Below are positions 1 through 12,067 of a stretch of 64,000 nucleotides of DNA, one piece after another. The DNA is taken from contig JAPFBL010000568.1 of NCBI GenBank assembly GCA_026182355.1, positions 62,001 through 126,000 of the forward strand, read 5' to 3'. Numbering within the stretch: the first letter of the stretch is position 1; every line of letters begins with the position of its first letter. The stretch is from Hermatobates lingyangjiaoensis. Lineage: Eukaryota > Arthropoda > Insecta > Hemiptera > Hermatobatidae. The notes under the pieces were generated by a model that had not been told where the DNA came from, searched no databases, and was given only the letters and a program-made list of their open reading frames with translations. The translations under genes were made by a program, and so were the position numbers.

Positions 1-868
1 CTGCTATAAATTGCAGCATCATTGGTGCTCCTACTTTAAGTTTTTACTCATGAGCAGGCAGTCCAGGAGAAATAAATTCAGAGTCAAGAAATTCAATTAG
101 ATAATGAAGTGATGCTTCTTCATCACTAATCCAATCTCTTTACTGACTTGTACTCGTAAGTTCTTTCCTCGGTATGATATAGCGTAAGAACTTGTTTGTT
201 GATTTTTCCTGCCTGTTCATATTAAGAGTTGAGAATTGCTTGTTTACAAAACTATTTATTCGTAATAGATAGTACAACCTCAACTCTGGGAAACATCTTT
301 TCAAAGATGTCAAATACGCAATATAGTCATATGCTCAAATGAAATTAAAATCAACTAACAATACCTACTTGCCACACCTGTGTATTTCTTGTCTTTTGTG
401 CCACACACAAAATAAACTTGTCTTTGAAGTTAGGAAAATACGCTTAAAGTCCTATAACTTCGTTTCTGTACTGAATTATGAATCTATTTAGAGCCCGTAT
501 TTTAAGTTAGGCATACACAAATCCAGTGTCAAAGTTTCAGCTCGCCATGTCTTATGGTGGCTGAGTTTACTTGTGACAAACGTTTTTGCTTTAAACGTCC
601 ATAACTTCACTTCTACGTTGAATTTCCAATCAATTCAGAGCCTATATTTTAAGTTGGACCTACACAAATCTACTGTAAAAGTTTCAGCTTTATATGTCTT
701 ATGGTAGCTGAGTTTACTTGTGACAAAGTTTTGCGGACAAACAGACAAACCGACAGAAATTTTTCTAAGGGTGGATTCGGTTTCTCCAATGTATGAAACG
801 TAAAGAAAACTTGAAATGAGTCAGTTCTAAGCAATGTACAGACAAAATCATTATTTTATTTATATAGA
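1..868 (-). mobile_element. Helitron fragment, 5' end, inverse copy of 31710-32580
   Basis: The reverse complement matches 31710-32580 almost throughout. On the - strand it begins with TC after an A at 868/869, the usual Helitron 5' border, and runs off the window at base 1 within a helicase C-terminal remnant (see 31710-33102). Stops interrupt every frame, so it is non-coding or decayed. Its 3' end is outside the window. Confidence 0.7.
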
Positions 869-1248
869 TAAGTTGTAATTGTTTATTTTTTGTAAAAATA
901 AGTTGCTATAATTATTATTATTATTATAGGTTTCGGGCTAGAATCCTAGAAGATAGTGTATTAGTTAGTATTCTGGTTTATCTGGGAACCCCAGCACTAT
1001 GTGCATAAATGCATTTCACCTCTTTACACGTAGAAAAAAATTATATTGTTAATGTATTGTATATTATTTTTCTTGAATAAGAAAAGTAAGTAAATATAGA
1101 ATACAAAAAAATGAAGAATATTAACTGGAAGCAAGTTGGTTGAAAAAAGTTTGCAAGTAATGGAGGTAGTCTGGTGGTGGGGAGTTTTGTGAAGGGGTAG
1201 TTTCCACCCCCCTGTGTTGCGATTTTGATTGGTTAATACTAAAGCTGA
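869..1248. other. AT-rich spacer
   Basis: Contains an (ATT)n run near 910-927 and AT-rich sequence. The small - strand open frame at 1024-1260 has no recognisable domain and is probably chance. I see no gene here. Confidence 0.5.
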
Positions 1249-1388
1249 AGCCACGCCCATTTCATTTCAACCCCATCGCCACCACCACCCTTGTGTTCGG
1301 CCCAGAGTCAGTTCTACCTTGATTCCGGGTTGTCAGGGGTGTCAGCTCTTTGCACGCTGACCTTGTCACGACCTGCGATGAAGGAGGA
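1249..1388 (+). CDS. Possible 5' coding exon of the Fer2-like gene
   Basis: The stretch is GC-richer than its surroundings. It is open after a TGA at 1246-1248 in a frame that includes QSQFYLDSGLSGVSAL and then an ATG at 1378. A donor-like GTATGA follows base 1388, leaving two bases of a codon (phase 2), which is exactly what the exon at 5233 needs; the junction would make Asp. I cannot fix the 5' border: an acceptor-like pyrimidine-rich CAG ends near 1307, and an internal ATG start at 1378 is also possible. No domain is recognised. The evidence is composition, open frame and splice phase only. Confidence 0.3.
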
Positions 1389-1487
1389 GTATGATCCCCT
1401 CCTTAGGAGATAACTTAAGGATGGTAAACTATCCTATATAGTTTATTCATCCTATATATATATATATTCTATAGCTATTATATCTTT

Positions 1488-2010
1488 AAAAAGAATTCAC
1501 ATAAACACGTGAAATAACAATCAATGATCAAACCACAATAAGAAATGGGAAAACAAGACTAAGATCTTTCAACCGTAACAAGCGGTCTTCGTCAGAGTCA
1601 AAAACCCAACCCAATGTTTATATATATAAAAAGATTTCACATAAACACGTGAAACAACAATCAATGATCAAACCACAATAAGAAATGGGAAAACAAGACT
1701 AAGATCTTTCAACCGTAACAAACGGTCTTCGTCAGAGTCAAAAACCCAACTGAACCCAACCAAAAACCCAGTTGGGCTTTTGACTCTGACGAAGACCGCT
1801 TGTTACGGTTGAAAGATCTTAGTCTTGTTTTCCCATTTCTTATTGTGGTTTGATCATTGATTGTTTATATATATATATATATATATATAAATTGGGTTCT
1901 TGAACCTTCGTCAGTTGGGTTTTTGACTCTGACGAAGACCGCTTGTTACGGTTGAAAGATCTTAGTCTTGTTTCCCATTTCTTATTGTGGTTTGATCATT
2001 TATTATATGT
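1488..2010. repeat. Cluster of Penelope-like 'family A' ends in (TA)n
   Basis: Two head units in - orientation (from about 1490 and 1630) face two + orientation units (from about 1768 and 1914), separated by TA tracts. Each unit holds a hammerhead-like core: CTGACGA, a five-pair stem, GAA, AGATCT, T, AGTC. The same family recurs near 9690, 12700, 15500, 22815, 26400, 37470, 38880 and 63930. A + strand core lies near 1782-1824, in sense orientation within the putative first Fer2 intron. Confidence 0.7.
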
Positions 2011-2609
2011 TATATAGTTTAATCACGTAAATTCATTGAAGTCATAGATAATATGGTCTCTCTCTCTCTCTCTCTCTCTCCTCTCTCTCTCCTTCTCTTT
2101 CAATCACTATAAAAGTTTTATACTTCATACATAAGGAAGTGCCAAATGTTTATTCAGTTTAGACAGTTGTTGCTGAAATCTGCAAACTGTTCTTTTAGTA
2201 AAACAAAATCCTTAATGTAATATTTAGTTTTTCTGATTCAAAAATTGTATACTTCTGCCTATTAAAAAGGTTTTAAATAGAAACCAAAACGTTGATAAAT
2301 GACAGTTAAATTTGAAACTAAATAACTGACGAGCCCTGATAAATATTTTATTTTGTTTCTACTTCACGGTCGATAGTTTTATTAATATTTATTTATAAAT
2401 ATTATTTATTTATTATTTAGAAATTTATTATTTATTTATTAGGTCTCCAACCGTCTCTGAACCAGTGTGCTTGGTTTCCCTCTCTTATCTCTCCTGAAGA
2501 CGGTTCAACCAAAAATTAGAGACTGTAAGTCTGTGCTTTTGATTTATCTATGTTTCTTTTTCTACATTGAACTATATTTGTCCGTTTCGGATCGTATGTT
2601 CATCGAAAA
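2011..2609. other. AT-rich spacer with CT microsatellite
   Basis: A (CT)n run occupies about 2056-2100. Near 2250-2340 there is a weak relic of the 'family D' repeat (a CTATTAAA-AAGGTTTT stem followed by GAAACCAAAACG). I see no gene. Confidence 0.4.
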
Positions 2610-5085
2610 ACTGAATATATATACATATAAAGATTTCACAATAAACACGTAAAATAACAATCATGGATCAAACCACACTATGAAATAGGAAGAGAAGCAA
2701 GGGGTGGAAAGTCGAAAGATCTTAATCTTTTTTCCCATTTCATATTGTGGTTTGATATATATATATATATATGGTACTGTTTTCTTGACCACAAAATACT
2801 AACAAACACTTTTTCTTCTTCTCGGAGTTTGGTCAGGGTAAATATATGGAATCACCTTTTTGCCAACGTTTCGTCTTTATTTTAAGACATCCTCAGGGCT
2901 ATAAACTAACAAAAAAAAAAAATAAACAATGGACATTTTGTTTCTAAAGAAGAAATGACAAATGTCCATTGTTTATTGTTTTTTTTTTGTTAGTTTATAG
3001 CCCTGAGGTTGTCTTAAAATAAAGTCGAAACTTTGGCAAAAAGGTGATTCCATATATTTACCCTGACCAAACTCCGAGAAGAAGAAAAAGTGTTTGTTAT
3101 ATATATATTAAAATAAGCAGTGACACATAAACAGAAACACAACAAAGACTCACTTTTCAATATTTCGACCGTAATGGCGGTCGAAATATTGAAAAGTGAG
3201 TCTTTGTTGTGTTTCTGTTTATGTGTCACTGCTTATTTTAATTGTTATTTGTCCTGCCGGACCGTTCTTCGTTTTTCATGGTATATATATATATATAATA
3301 TATATATTGATAAAAGTATCGACCGTGGAATAGAAAGAAAACTAAAGTTTATCAGAACTCGGTCAGTTCTTCAGGTTCAGATTAAATTCTCATTGCCAAC
3401 GTTCCGGTTTTTATTTAAAACCTTTTTCATAGGCCTCCAAAAACAGAGGAAATAAATAGTAAGAAATAACTCAATCATTCAAAAATCAAGCATACATAAA
3501 AAAGTGCAATTAGTTACAATTAAGAAATGACAATAGACATTTTGATAATAGGTTAGTGAGATAATTTACAGAAGTATAAATTTTGAAACAGAAAAACTAA
3601 GTATTCATTACAAATTATTTTACAAAGAAAAATAGTCAGTTGATTTCAACAACAACTGTAGTTCAGTCAGTTCAGTGTCACGTGTTCATTCAAACTACAG
3701 TTCTTGTTGAAATCCACAGACTATTTTTCTTTGTAAAGTAATACTTAGTTTTTCTGTTTCAAAATTTATACTTCTGTAAGTTCTCTCACTAACCTACTGT
3801 TAAAATATCTATTGTAATTTCTTAATTGTAACTAATTGCACTTTTTATATAGGTATGTTTGATTTTTGAATGATTGAATTATTTCTTACTATTTCCTCTG
3901 TTTTTGTAGGCCTATGAAAAAGGTTTTAAATAAAAACCGAAACGTTGGCAATGAGAGTTTAATTTGAATCTGAAGAACTGACCGAGTCCCGATAAACTTT
4001 AGTTTTGTATATATATATATATATATATATATATTCGATGAAAATACAATCCGAAATGGACAAATACAGTTCAATGTACATAAAGAGACATAGAGAAATT
4101 AAAACCACACATTCACAGTCTCTAATTTTCGGTTGAACCGTCTTCAGGAGAGATAAGAGAAGGAAACCAAGCGCACTGGTACAGAGACGGTTGGAGACGG
4201 TTCAACCGAAAATTAGAGACTTTAAGTTTGTGTTTTTAATTTCTCTATGTTTCTTTATGTACATTGAACTATATATATATCGATATACCTCGTTATACAT
4301 CGATAACGATACATATCGATTACCTCGTTATCAGATAGATAGATGTTAGAGATGTAGATGACATCGAAATACTGTAGTGAGTCTGTGATTATTTTATGTG
4401 TTTTTCTTTTCTTTTATGTGTTATTTTTACAAATCTAATTTATTTAGTTCGTAGAATCTTTTCATTTGATTGGATATATATATATATATATATATATATA
4501 CCATGATAAACGAAAAACGGTCCGGCAGGACAGATAACACTTAAAATAAACTGTGACACATAGAAAGAAGCATAACAAAGACTCACTTTTCAATATTTCG
4601 ACCGTTCTGGCGGTCGTCCTCAGGAAAAGAAGTGAATTGATGGAGGGACGACGGTCAACTAAAACTCATATATTATCGTATATATATATATATATATACA
4701 TATAACCGATTAAATAAAACGATTCCACGAACCAAATAAACTACATTGACAAAAAGAACACGCAGATATGAAACAGAAACTCACTACTATATTTCGATGA
4801 TCTCGTCATCAGTAAGTTAGTAGTGAGTTTCTCCTTCATTTCTGTGTGTTCTTTTTGTCAATGTAGTTTATATACATACAAATCTAAAGTTTATCGGGAC
4901 TTGGTCAGTTCTTTAGGTTCAAATTAAACACTGATTGCCAACGTTTCCGTTTTTATTTAAAACCTTTTTAATAGGCCTACAAAACAGAGGAAATATAAGA
5001 ATTCTTATTAATAAAACTATAAAAAAGTTTTTAAAATAAAAACCGAAACGTTGGCAATGAGAGTTTAATTTGAACGTGGTAGCAA
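2610..5085. repeat. String of inverted Penelope-like repeat pairs
   Basis: Successive palindromic pairs separated by (TA)n: a family A relic 2630-2760; family B arms 2816-2915 and 2965-3090; family C 3115-3245; family D arms about 3340-3840 and 3650-4010; family E 4070-4270; family C 4515-4640; family F 4730-4870; family D again 4880-5080. Arms of each pair are near-identical reverse complements. Each family carries its own version of a CTGANGA-stem-GAA core. The small open frames here are translations of these repeats. Confidence 0.7.
4587..4628 (-). ncRNA. Hammerhead-ribozyme-like motif (family C)
   Basis: Reading the - strand from 4628: TTTTC, CTGAGGA, one C, stem GACCG/CGGTC around a 6-nt loop, GAA, self-complementary ATAT, T, then GAAAA pairing with the first TTTTC. 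This is the order of a type I hammerhead with a two-pair stem III that could form only in a dimer. One unpaired base separates the core from stem II, unlike the textbook form. Activity is not shown. Confidence 0.55.
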
Positions 5086-5232
5086 AAAAATTTCTAAAAT
5101 AAATCACCTTAAGCCGACATTTCGTAGACCAGATTATTGGCGATAATGTATGACTAGACTTTGATATTCCTCTAACATACAAACCTATTCTGCTTTACTT
5201 ACTAACCTAATATAAAGTGTCTTGACTTACAG

Positions 5233-5351
5233 TGGAAGCAAGAATCGTTTGAACGGCCTTGAAGAAAACCTCGAGCTGCTGCCCAGCTGTCTCTATGCTC
5301 CCAGAGTCCACCAATCGTCGCCTCATATCACTCCTTACATCCCATTGGCAG
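5233..5351 (+). CDS. Fer2: Fer2-like gene, exon upstream of the bHLH exons
   Basis: An acceptor (CTTGACTTACAG) ends at 5232 and a near-perfect donor (GCAG|GTCAGT) follows 5351. Only one frame is open throughout: it includes LNGLEENLELLPSCLYAP and VHQSSPHITPYIPLA. The exon begins with the last base of a codon and ends with one G; that G plus AT at 11456 makes Asp, so it joins in frame with the next exon. The sequence is richer in GC than the flanking repeats. I do not recognise a domain in it; assignment to Fer2 rests on strand, order, phase and coding-like composition. A 6.1-kb intron full of repeats follows. Confidence 0.65.
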
Positions 5352-6010
5352 GTCAGTACCATCACGACTACAATGATTACTTGATAGGGATTTGAATTAC
5401 TATCGAGACTACCACGATTTCTTGATTGTAATTTGGATCACCATCAATACCAACTTGATTACCTGATTTGCATTACTATCAAGACTACCAACATTACTTG
5501 GTATAAATTTGCTTAACTATCAACAGTACCATGATTACTTGATAGTAATCCTTGGAATAATCCAAGGATTTTAACTGGTTATCTAACGGGTCACTGCAAT
5601 CTTAATGGCCATCTCCGGAAAATGGGCATTAGCAATGATGGTTTGTGCAGGTTCTGCATGGTTGAGGAAGAAACACCGCTGCATCTGCTGGCTGATTGTC
5701 AAGCCACTGTGCTACACAGAGGCAGGTGTTTCGGGACACTCAACAAAACCATAGAAGAGCTTTAACCGTTGGACCCAGTAAAAGTACTATCAACAGTACC
5801 ATGATTACTTGATAGTAATTTCGATTACCATTGAGACTACCACGATTTCTTGATTGTAATTTGGATTATCATCAATACTAAATTGATTACCTGATTTGGA
5901 CTACTATCAAGACTACCAACATTACTTGATAGAAATTTGCATAACTATCAACATTACCATGATTACTTGATAGTAATTTGAATTACTATCGAGACTACCA
6001 CGATTTCGTG
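5352..6010. repeat. Degenerate ~44-bp minisatellite with inserted LINE fragment
   Basis: Diverged units of the form ATTACTATCAAGACTACCA followed by GATTACTTGATAGTAATT. At about 5549-5788 they are interrupted by sequence matching 6594-6820, the 3' part of the LINE at 6368. This fragment is truncated at both ends and flanked by near-identical minisatellite units. Confidence 0.65.
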
Positions 6011-6367
6011 ATCACTTGCAACTATTCTTGACAGTTGTCATTTCTTGACGAGTAGATCTCTAGGCCAACATCTTTTTAGCCTTCTAATTGGGTTGGTAGG
6101 AATCTACTGGGATGATAATTTCTAAAGAAAAGGGTTTAGATTGGAGGGTAAAGATTCATGGAATTTGCAGTATCGGGATTGGATTTCTTGGTGGATAAAA
6201 GGGATTTTCAGATCATTATGATTGTATAATATAAGCTTGTACAATTTTACGAAAGATTATGGATTAGGCTTTTTCGATTCTTGAATGTTTGAACGCTTAG
6301 TTGATCCTCAGATTTCCAGTCTGTAAGTCTAGATTGGTTTAAATATTGCAGTGTATATCAGTCTTTT

Positions 6368-6932
6368 AACGAGGAGACGAACTTGCAAGAGAAGCTGCTC
6401 AGAAACCGCATATAGGTCCAGAACTATACTGTGGTATAGGAGAACACTCTATACAAGAACTCTTTAGGAAAGAGGATAGAGAAAACAGGAAGCAATACTG
6501 GAATTCTCTTGAAGGACACAGACAATCAAAGATATTTCTCAATAAGTTTGATAATAGGCAAATCTTTGATTGTATGGAAAGGAGCAGGAATAATCTAAGG
6601 ATTTTAACCGGTTTTCTAACGGGTCACTGCAAACTTAATGGCCATCTCCGGAAAATGGGCATTAGCAATGATGGTTTGTTCAGGTTCTGCAAGGTTGAGG
6701 AAGAAACACTGCTGCATCTGCTGGCTGATTGTCAAGCCACTGTGTTATACCTACAGAGGCAGGTGCTTCCGGACACTCAACAAAACCATAGAAGAGCTTT
6801 TACCGTTGGACCCAGTAGAAGTGCTGAGCTTCTTGGAGGCGTTGAACTGGGGTACTATAGTACAGAAGAGGGGAAAGTACCATAGTTCTTAGGATTCAGT
6901 ACTACAATCACCCTCAACAAATAAATAAATAA
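6368..6932 (+). mobile_element. 5'-truncated LINE, RNase H end and C-terminal zinc knuckle
   Basis: From about 6378 one frame reads DELAREAA (end of an RNase H domain), then HIGPELYCGI, and on to LRILTGFLTGHCKLNGHL and a C-x(n)-H-x(n)-C knuckle (FCKVEEETLLHLLADC). This arrangement is typical of the C terminus of RNase H-bearing non-LTR retrotransposons of insects. It ends at 6882-6886 and is followed by an (AAAT)n tail. An 11-bp target duplication, ATCAGTCTTTT, lies at 6357-6367 and 6933-6943. Only the last ~170 codons survive, so it cannot move by itself. Confidence 0.85.
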
Positions 6933-7029
6933 ATCAGTCTTTTGTTCTGAAGAGTCAAATTTGATCTATTTGTCAAGAAATCGAGATAGCGTCTTATATC
7001 GTCTCATTAGGTCCTGTCATTTCAGTTTT

Positions 7030-8660
7030 ATATTTTTACTTTACTATAAGTAAAGTATAGCGATCGTGAAAAAATTCGATCTCGAGATTTTGACGGAATT
7101 ACACGTTTTGAGGTCCCAGAAGTCGTTTTATGAAGTTTTTACGATGATGTCTGTGTGTGTGGGTGGGTGGGTGGGTGTGTGAGTGTGTTAGCATTGCTTG
7201 TTACCACGCTACGGTCCAGAATCTTTGATGGATCAAGTTGATATTTTACACAAAAATGGGCCTCATAAAGACGAAGATCCCTATTGTTTGGGAAGAATTA
7301 TGCATGATGGGAAAGTCACTTTTTTTGCCAAAAACCGTTTTTTTTAAAACATTTATTTCTCCTAAACTGATAACCCTAGAGTTTTGAAATGTTGACATTA
7401 TCTTTGAGGTTTCAAATGCAACAAACGAAAAATATATTCAGAATTTTAAAACAACAGGAAATATTTTTTTTTCAATAAAATGTAAAAATTTTGACTTATA
7501 ATTCAATCTCAAACCTTGTGAGAGCGATACAAGCCATACTGTTTGACGGACAAGAATGAAACTATGCCTACAAATAGAACATTATATGGAGAATGAGTTG
7601 AGATATTTTTTTCTAAAATTACATTCGCTAATGGGGCGTTACAGTACGATTTGTGTTTTCAGAAAATGTTTTTTTGACGCTAAACGGCTCGTTAAAAAAT
7701 AATGAAAATTTGACCAAAAATGGAACAAAAAATTAGCAATTCATAAAAAAAAATTCATGAAGTTTCAATTACGGGAAAGAGCAATAACGATATAAAAACT
7801 CTTTGTTTATCCTAGACTAAGAGATCACCTGCTATACTTGTCGAATTTTTTGTATTTTTTTACATTGTTTACATTGACTTAGAAATTTTTTGAGCGAATC
7901 CACTGAGTAAAATTGATGTTTCTAATGGAAAAATGAAAATATATTATTGACTTACAAGAGATGTAAGAGGAATAATATTGTGCAGGTAAATGATAACACT
8001 CATTAAAAAAAAATTCGTATATATGTTATTTGACAAAGGGGGAGGAAAATGATCTTATTAAATACTAAGAAGCCATAAAATTCCCAGTATAATAATTCTG
8101 TTAAAAACCAAAAATCTAAAAGATAATTCAAAATTGAAATCTTTCGTTTAGAGATTAATAACTGTAATTATCGTACATCTTTAATTAACAAATCACCTTA
8201 AAACAACATTTTCTTCGCTGTTTAAGACGTTTTTCAGAGAAAAAAAGGGTATTTTACTGTTTTAAATTTGAAAATTTTACTTTAATATTCAATGTAGAAG
8301 GATGTCAAGTAAACGATGTAAAATCCACTGGCTATTTGAACAATAGCCATGTTCTCTTGTAGGATAATATTTCGTTTCAAGAAATGTTCACATTGGCTTT
8401 TCAAAAATGTTACTGCTGTAGTTATACTAATGAAATTAATTGCAAATAATAAATTATTTGTGATGTACAAAAATAAGCTTATAAATTGATATGTCCTTCA
8501 ATCACTATCTGTACTACCTCACGAATGCAATGCTAATAATTATATCCCATTTAGATATTTATGTTATGATTAAATGAGACGTTATGTTTTATATACTCAA
8601 GAAATTTGACATTGAGTTACTTATAGTAAAGTAGAGTGTAGGCCACTCCAGATTTTTATA
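7030..8660. mobile_element. 1.6-kb inverted-repeat element, copy 1
   Basis: Bounded by inverted copies of TACTTTACTATAAGTAA near 7037 and 8618-8634, the right end continuing into a conserved GTGTAGGCCACTCCAGATTT. Copies lie inverted at 24000-25610 and truncated at 58738-59450. It contains a GT microsatellite near 7153-7190 and AT-rich sequence without a long frame. The - strand frame at 8282-8470 lies where copies 2 and 3 have similar small hydrophobic frames, but stops and length differ. I cannot assign a superfamily. Confidence 0.55.
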
Positions 8661-9111
8661 TTAGGATGTTAATCGCTTGTCAATGTACATCTCTATATAT
8701 CGCACTACGTTAGCAATTGGAAGGGAAGAGTGTAGGAAACCAAGAATTTTTTTTTAAAATAATTTTTTTTTGTAAATAAAAAAACACATTCTTGTATTAT
8801 GAATAAAGGGGGTTTAGTGTTTTATAGAGGTTATTCGGCTCTTTTGTCGGTGTTTTTTAAAAGAACTAGCTGGCACGAGACGGCTTTGTGTAGCCCACAT
8901 GCCCTCAAGACAATGGGGTGACTTGACTGCGATGTCTGTCCTGCCCAAAGACTGGTACCGATCTATTCTTATATCATATATGACTTAAACAGGAATAATT
9001 TGTCAAACAATACAATTTTTCTTTTTTTATTAATATGATATATCGTAAATAAGTTTCATCTTCTTTACATTTGTCTTTACCAACAAAATTCATACTCGTT
9101 TTATCACTTTA

Positions 9112-9160
<49 letters not shown>

Positions 9161-9177
9161 TATATATATTAGTGTAA
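8661..9177. other. AT-rich spacer with (TA)n
   Basis: Low-complexity AT sequence, a short GC-richer stretch near 8870-8960, and a (TA)n tract at about 9114-9170. No gene seen. Confidence 0.4.
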
Positions 9178-10354
9178 TTTGGTAGCAGTCCTTCGGATAT
9201 ACATGCTTTGTTAAACACGACAGAGTAGTTTCTGTCTATGAGCTTATTCTCTAGAACTTCGATTTGCCGAAAAACAGTTTTTTCGTTGTTAGAACAACGG
9301 TAGTGATAGAAACGCGTCGACTACAATTGCAGACCACCTCAACCGTTGTTCTAACAACGAAAAAACTGTTTTTCGGCAAATCGAAATTCTCGAGAAGAAG
9401 CTCATAGACAGAAACTACTCTGTCGTGTTTAACAAAGCATATATATATATAAAGGTTTCACATAAAAACGTGAAATAACAACCAATGATCAAACCACAAT
9501 AAGAAATGGGAAAACAAGACTCATATATATATATATATATATATATATCACTCTCTCTGTTCCACCCCCTTTATCTTCCTTCACGCTTTTTCTATACTTC
9601 TCTCTCTTTCTCACCCTATGTCCTCCTCTCACCCTTACTCTTAACTTTAATTAAATATGATAAGGAAGATCTGCTACGCCAATATATATATATAAAAAGA
9701 TTTCACATAAACACGTGAAACAACAATCAATGATCAAACCACAATAAGAAATGGGAAAACAAGACTAAGAACTTTCAACCGTAACAAGCGGTCTTCGTCA
9801 GAGTCAAAAACCCAACTGGAGTTTTTGACTCTGACGAAGACCGCTTGTTACGGTTGAAAGATCTTAGTCTTGTTTTCCCATTTCTTATTGTGGTTGATCA
9901 TTGTATATATATATATATATACTTTTTCGTTGGAAATACGATCCAAAACGGACAAATATAGTTTAATATAGACAAAGAAACATAGAGAAATCAAAAAAAA
10001 AACACACTTACAGTCTCTAATTTTTGGTTTGAACCTTCTTCAGGAGAGATAGAACTGATCAGAGACGGTTGGAGACCCTGGAGAGATAGAAGAGGGAAAC
10101 CAAGCCCACTGGCTCAGAGACGATTGGAGACTCCAACCGTCTCTGAACCAGTGCGCTTGGTTTCCCTCTTCTATCTCTCCTGAAGATGGTTCATAAAATT
10201 GAACATAACATGATAACAGTTCAAAATTGAAGATAGGTAGTACAGAAAGTAAAAGAAACACACTTACAGACTCAAATTTTCGGGTAATCCGTCTTTAGGA
10301 GAAAAGAGAAAGGGAGACCAACCACGTTGTAGACGCAACGGCTAGATATTATTT

Positions 10355-10386
<32 letters not shown>

Positions 10387-10841
10387 AAACTATTTTTCTT
10401 TCTTATCGAGGTTTGGTCTTTCTATCGAGCTTACACATAGCTTCAATAATGCAACTCCATTAAGCCGACGATTCGTCTATATTTGAAGACATCTTCAGGG
10501 CTACATCAATACAGAGTTTAGTTACTATAACATTAAACATAATTATATTACATTATTTATTAATATACATTAATTTACATTAATTTTACATTTACATTAT
10601 GCATATATATATATATATATATATATATAACTAAAAAATGATAGATCGGGATGCGGTCAGTTTCTTCCACTTTCAATTCAAACTCTCATTGCCGACGTTT
10701 CGATTTTATTTAAAATCGAATAAAATAAAATCGAAACGTCGGCAATGAGAGTTTGAATTGAAAGTGGAAGAGACTGACTGCATCCCGATCTATCATTTTT
10801 TAGTTGTATATTTGTCAAACGGTCGAGAATTTATTAGTGTT

Positions 10842-10877
<36 letters not shown>

Positions 10878-11225
10878 CTCAGAAATTGTTATTGACCTCT
10901 TCTATTCTATTCAATGTTTTGTTATTGAGGGCTAGGTCAAATAAAAGAAAATAAACTCCTTTCTAGGCCGACGTTTCGATGTATTTGTACATCATCTTCA
11001 GGGCTAAAATTAGAGTAAGACTATAATACATTTATCAAAACAATAATAAACAATAATAATAATAATCTGTGTGTTAGTTCTCTATGTGAGTTGTAGATTG
11101 TTTTGATAAATGTATTATAGTCTTACTCTAATTTTAGCCCTGAAGATGATGTACAAATACATCGAAACTTCGGCCTAGAAAGGAGTTTATTTTCTTTTAT
11201 GTGACCTAGCCCTCAATAACAAAAC

Positions 11226-11265
<40 letters not shown>

Positions 11266-11275
11266 TTATATTTCA
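9178..11275. repeat. Array of inverted Penelope-like pairs in (TA)n
   Basis: In order: family G 9178-9440 (arms around AACAACG/CGTTGTT); family A half-unit 9445-9520; family A pair 9690-9900; family E pair about 9930-10195, then a related half-unit to 10320; family H 10390-10600; family I pair 10630-10805; family J pair 10875-11235. The J arms are close to those of the nearly intact J pair at 56535-57060. All lie inside the Fer2 intron 5352-11455. TA tracts separate the pairs. Confidence 0.7.
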
Positions 11276-11455
11276 TGAGCCCAATGTGTTCACTCTTCCT
11301 TCATTTCCCTCTCACTTTCTCTCTCTCACTCTCCCTCATTCTCTCTCTCTCTCTCTCATTCTGTCTCTCTTCCTTTCCTCTCTAATGTTATGATCTCTAT
11401 TTCAGATAGAAAGTTATACTGATTACTAAAATAGGTTTCTTTTTTTTTGTTTCAG
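11276..11455. repeat. CT-rich tract before the bHLH exon
   Basis: Pyrimidine-rich sequence about 11290-11385, then a T-rich tract and TTTCAG acceptor ending at 11455. The acceptor opens the next Fer2 exon. Confidence 0.6.
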
Positions 11456-11594
11456 ATGAACTAGACGGTGGTGGTGATACAGGAGTCTACTGTAGCGGAC
11501 AATTTAGAGTCCAACGTCAAGGAGGCTTAAGGGACAGAAAGAGGATGTTACGATCGGAACCAAGGCATCATGACTCGAGGCCACCAGTGAAAAT
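11456..11594 (+). CDS. Fer2: Fer2-like gene, exon with the bHLH basic region
   Basis: A strong acceptor (T-rich, TTTCAG) precedes 11456, and the first two bases complete the Asp codon begun at 5351. The frame reads ELDGGGDTGVYCSGQF, then RVQRQGGLRDRKRML, which lines up with the basic region of this bHLH group. Two things are odd. Against the usual RxxANxRERxRM pattern the Asn position is missing and the Glu that contacts the E-box is Asp. And there is no ideal donor after RKRM: GTTACG after 11546 and GTAATC after 11594 both leave the phase 2 needed at 12455, but the first loses a residue and the second adds about 17. The 3' border is therefore uncertain. Confidence 0.65.
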
Positions 11595-11624
11595 GTAATC
11601 GAGTCAAGTAATTATTATGTGTGT

Positions 11625-11629
11625 GTTAC

Positions 11630-11662
<33 letters not shown>

Positions 11663-11697
11663 AGATATGTGTGTGTGTATTGTTGTGTAAATCAGAG

Positions 11698-11770
<73 letters not shown>

Positions 11771-11973
11771 AGATATGTGTGTGTGTATTGTTGTGTAAAT
11801 CAGAGAAAAAGAGAGTGAGAGAGAGAGAGACAGAGGAGAGAGAGAGCGAGAGAAGATATGTGTGTGTGTATTGTTGTGTAAATCAGAGAAAAAGAGAGTG
11901 AGAGAGAGAGAGAGACAGAGGAGAGAGAGAGCGAGAGAAGATATGTGTGTGTGTATTGTTGTGTAAATCAGAG

Positions 11974-12012
<39 letters not shown>

Positions 12013-12015
12013 ATT
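11625..12015. repeat. GA microsatellite with a repeated ~120-bp unit
   Basis: (GA)n blocks alternate with a unit containing GAAGATATGTGTGTGTGTAT and TTGTTGTGTAAATCAGAG, which occurs four times. Open frames on both strands translate only as Arg/Glu or Ser/Leu repeats and are not genes. It lies at the start of the intron between the basic-region exon and the HLH exon. Confidence 0.85.
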
Positions 12016-12067
12016 TATGTTTGAGTGTGCATGAATGTATGTATATAAATAACAGCATTGTGTACTA

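Noticed and set aside
1024..1260. A 78-residue - strand frame
   Set aside because: AT-rich, no domain, and antisense to the possible Fer2 5' exon region; chance is the simplest reading.
8282..8470. A 62-residue - strand frame as a gene
   Set aside because: Inside a repeat family; the equivalent frames in the other copies differ in length and reading, so only the family-level similarity is reported as a finding.
11615..12058. Arg/Glu and Ser/Leu-rich frames
   Set aside because: Pure products of (GA)n/(CT)n microsatellite in an intron.
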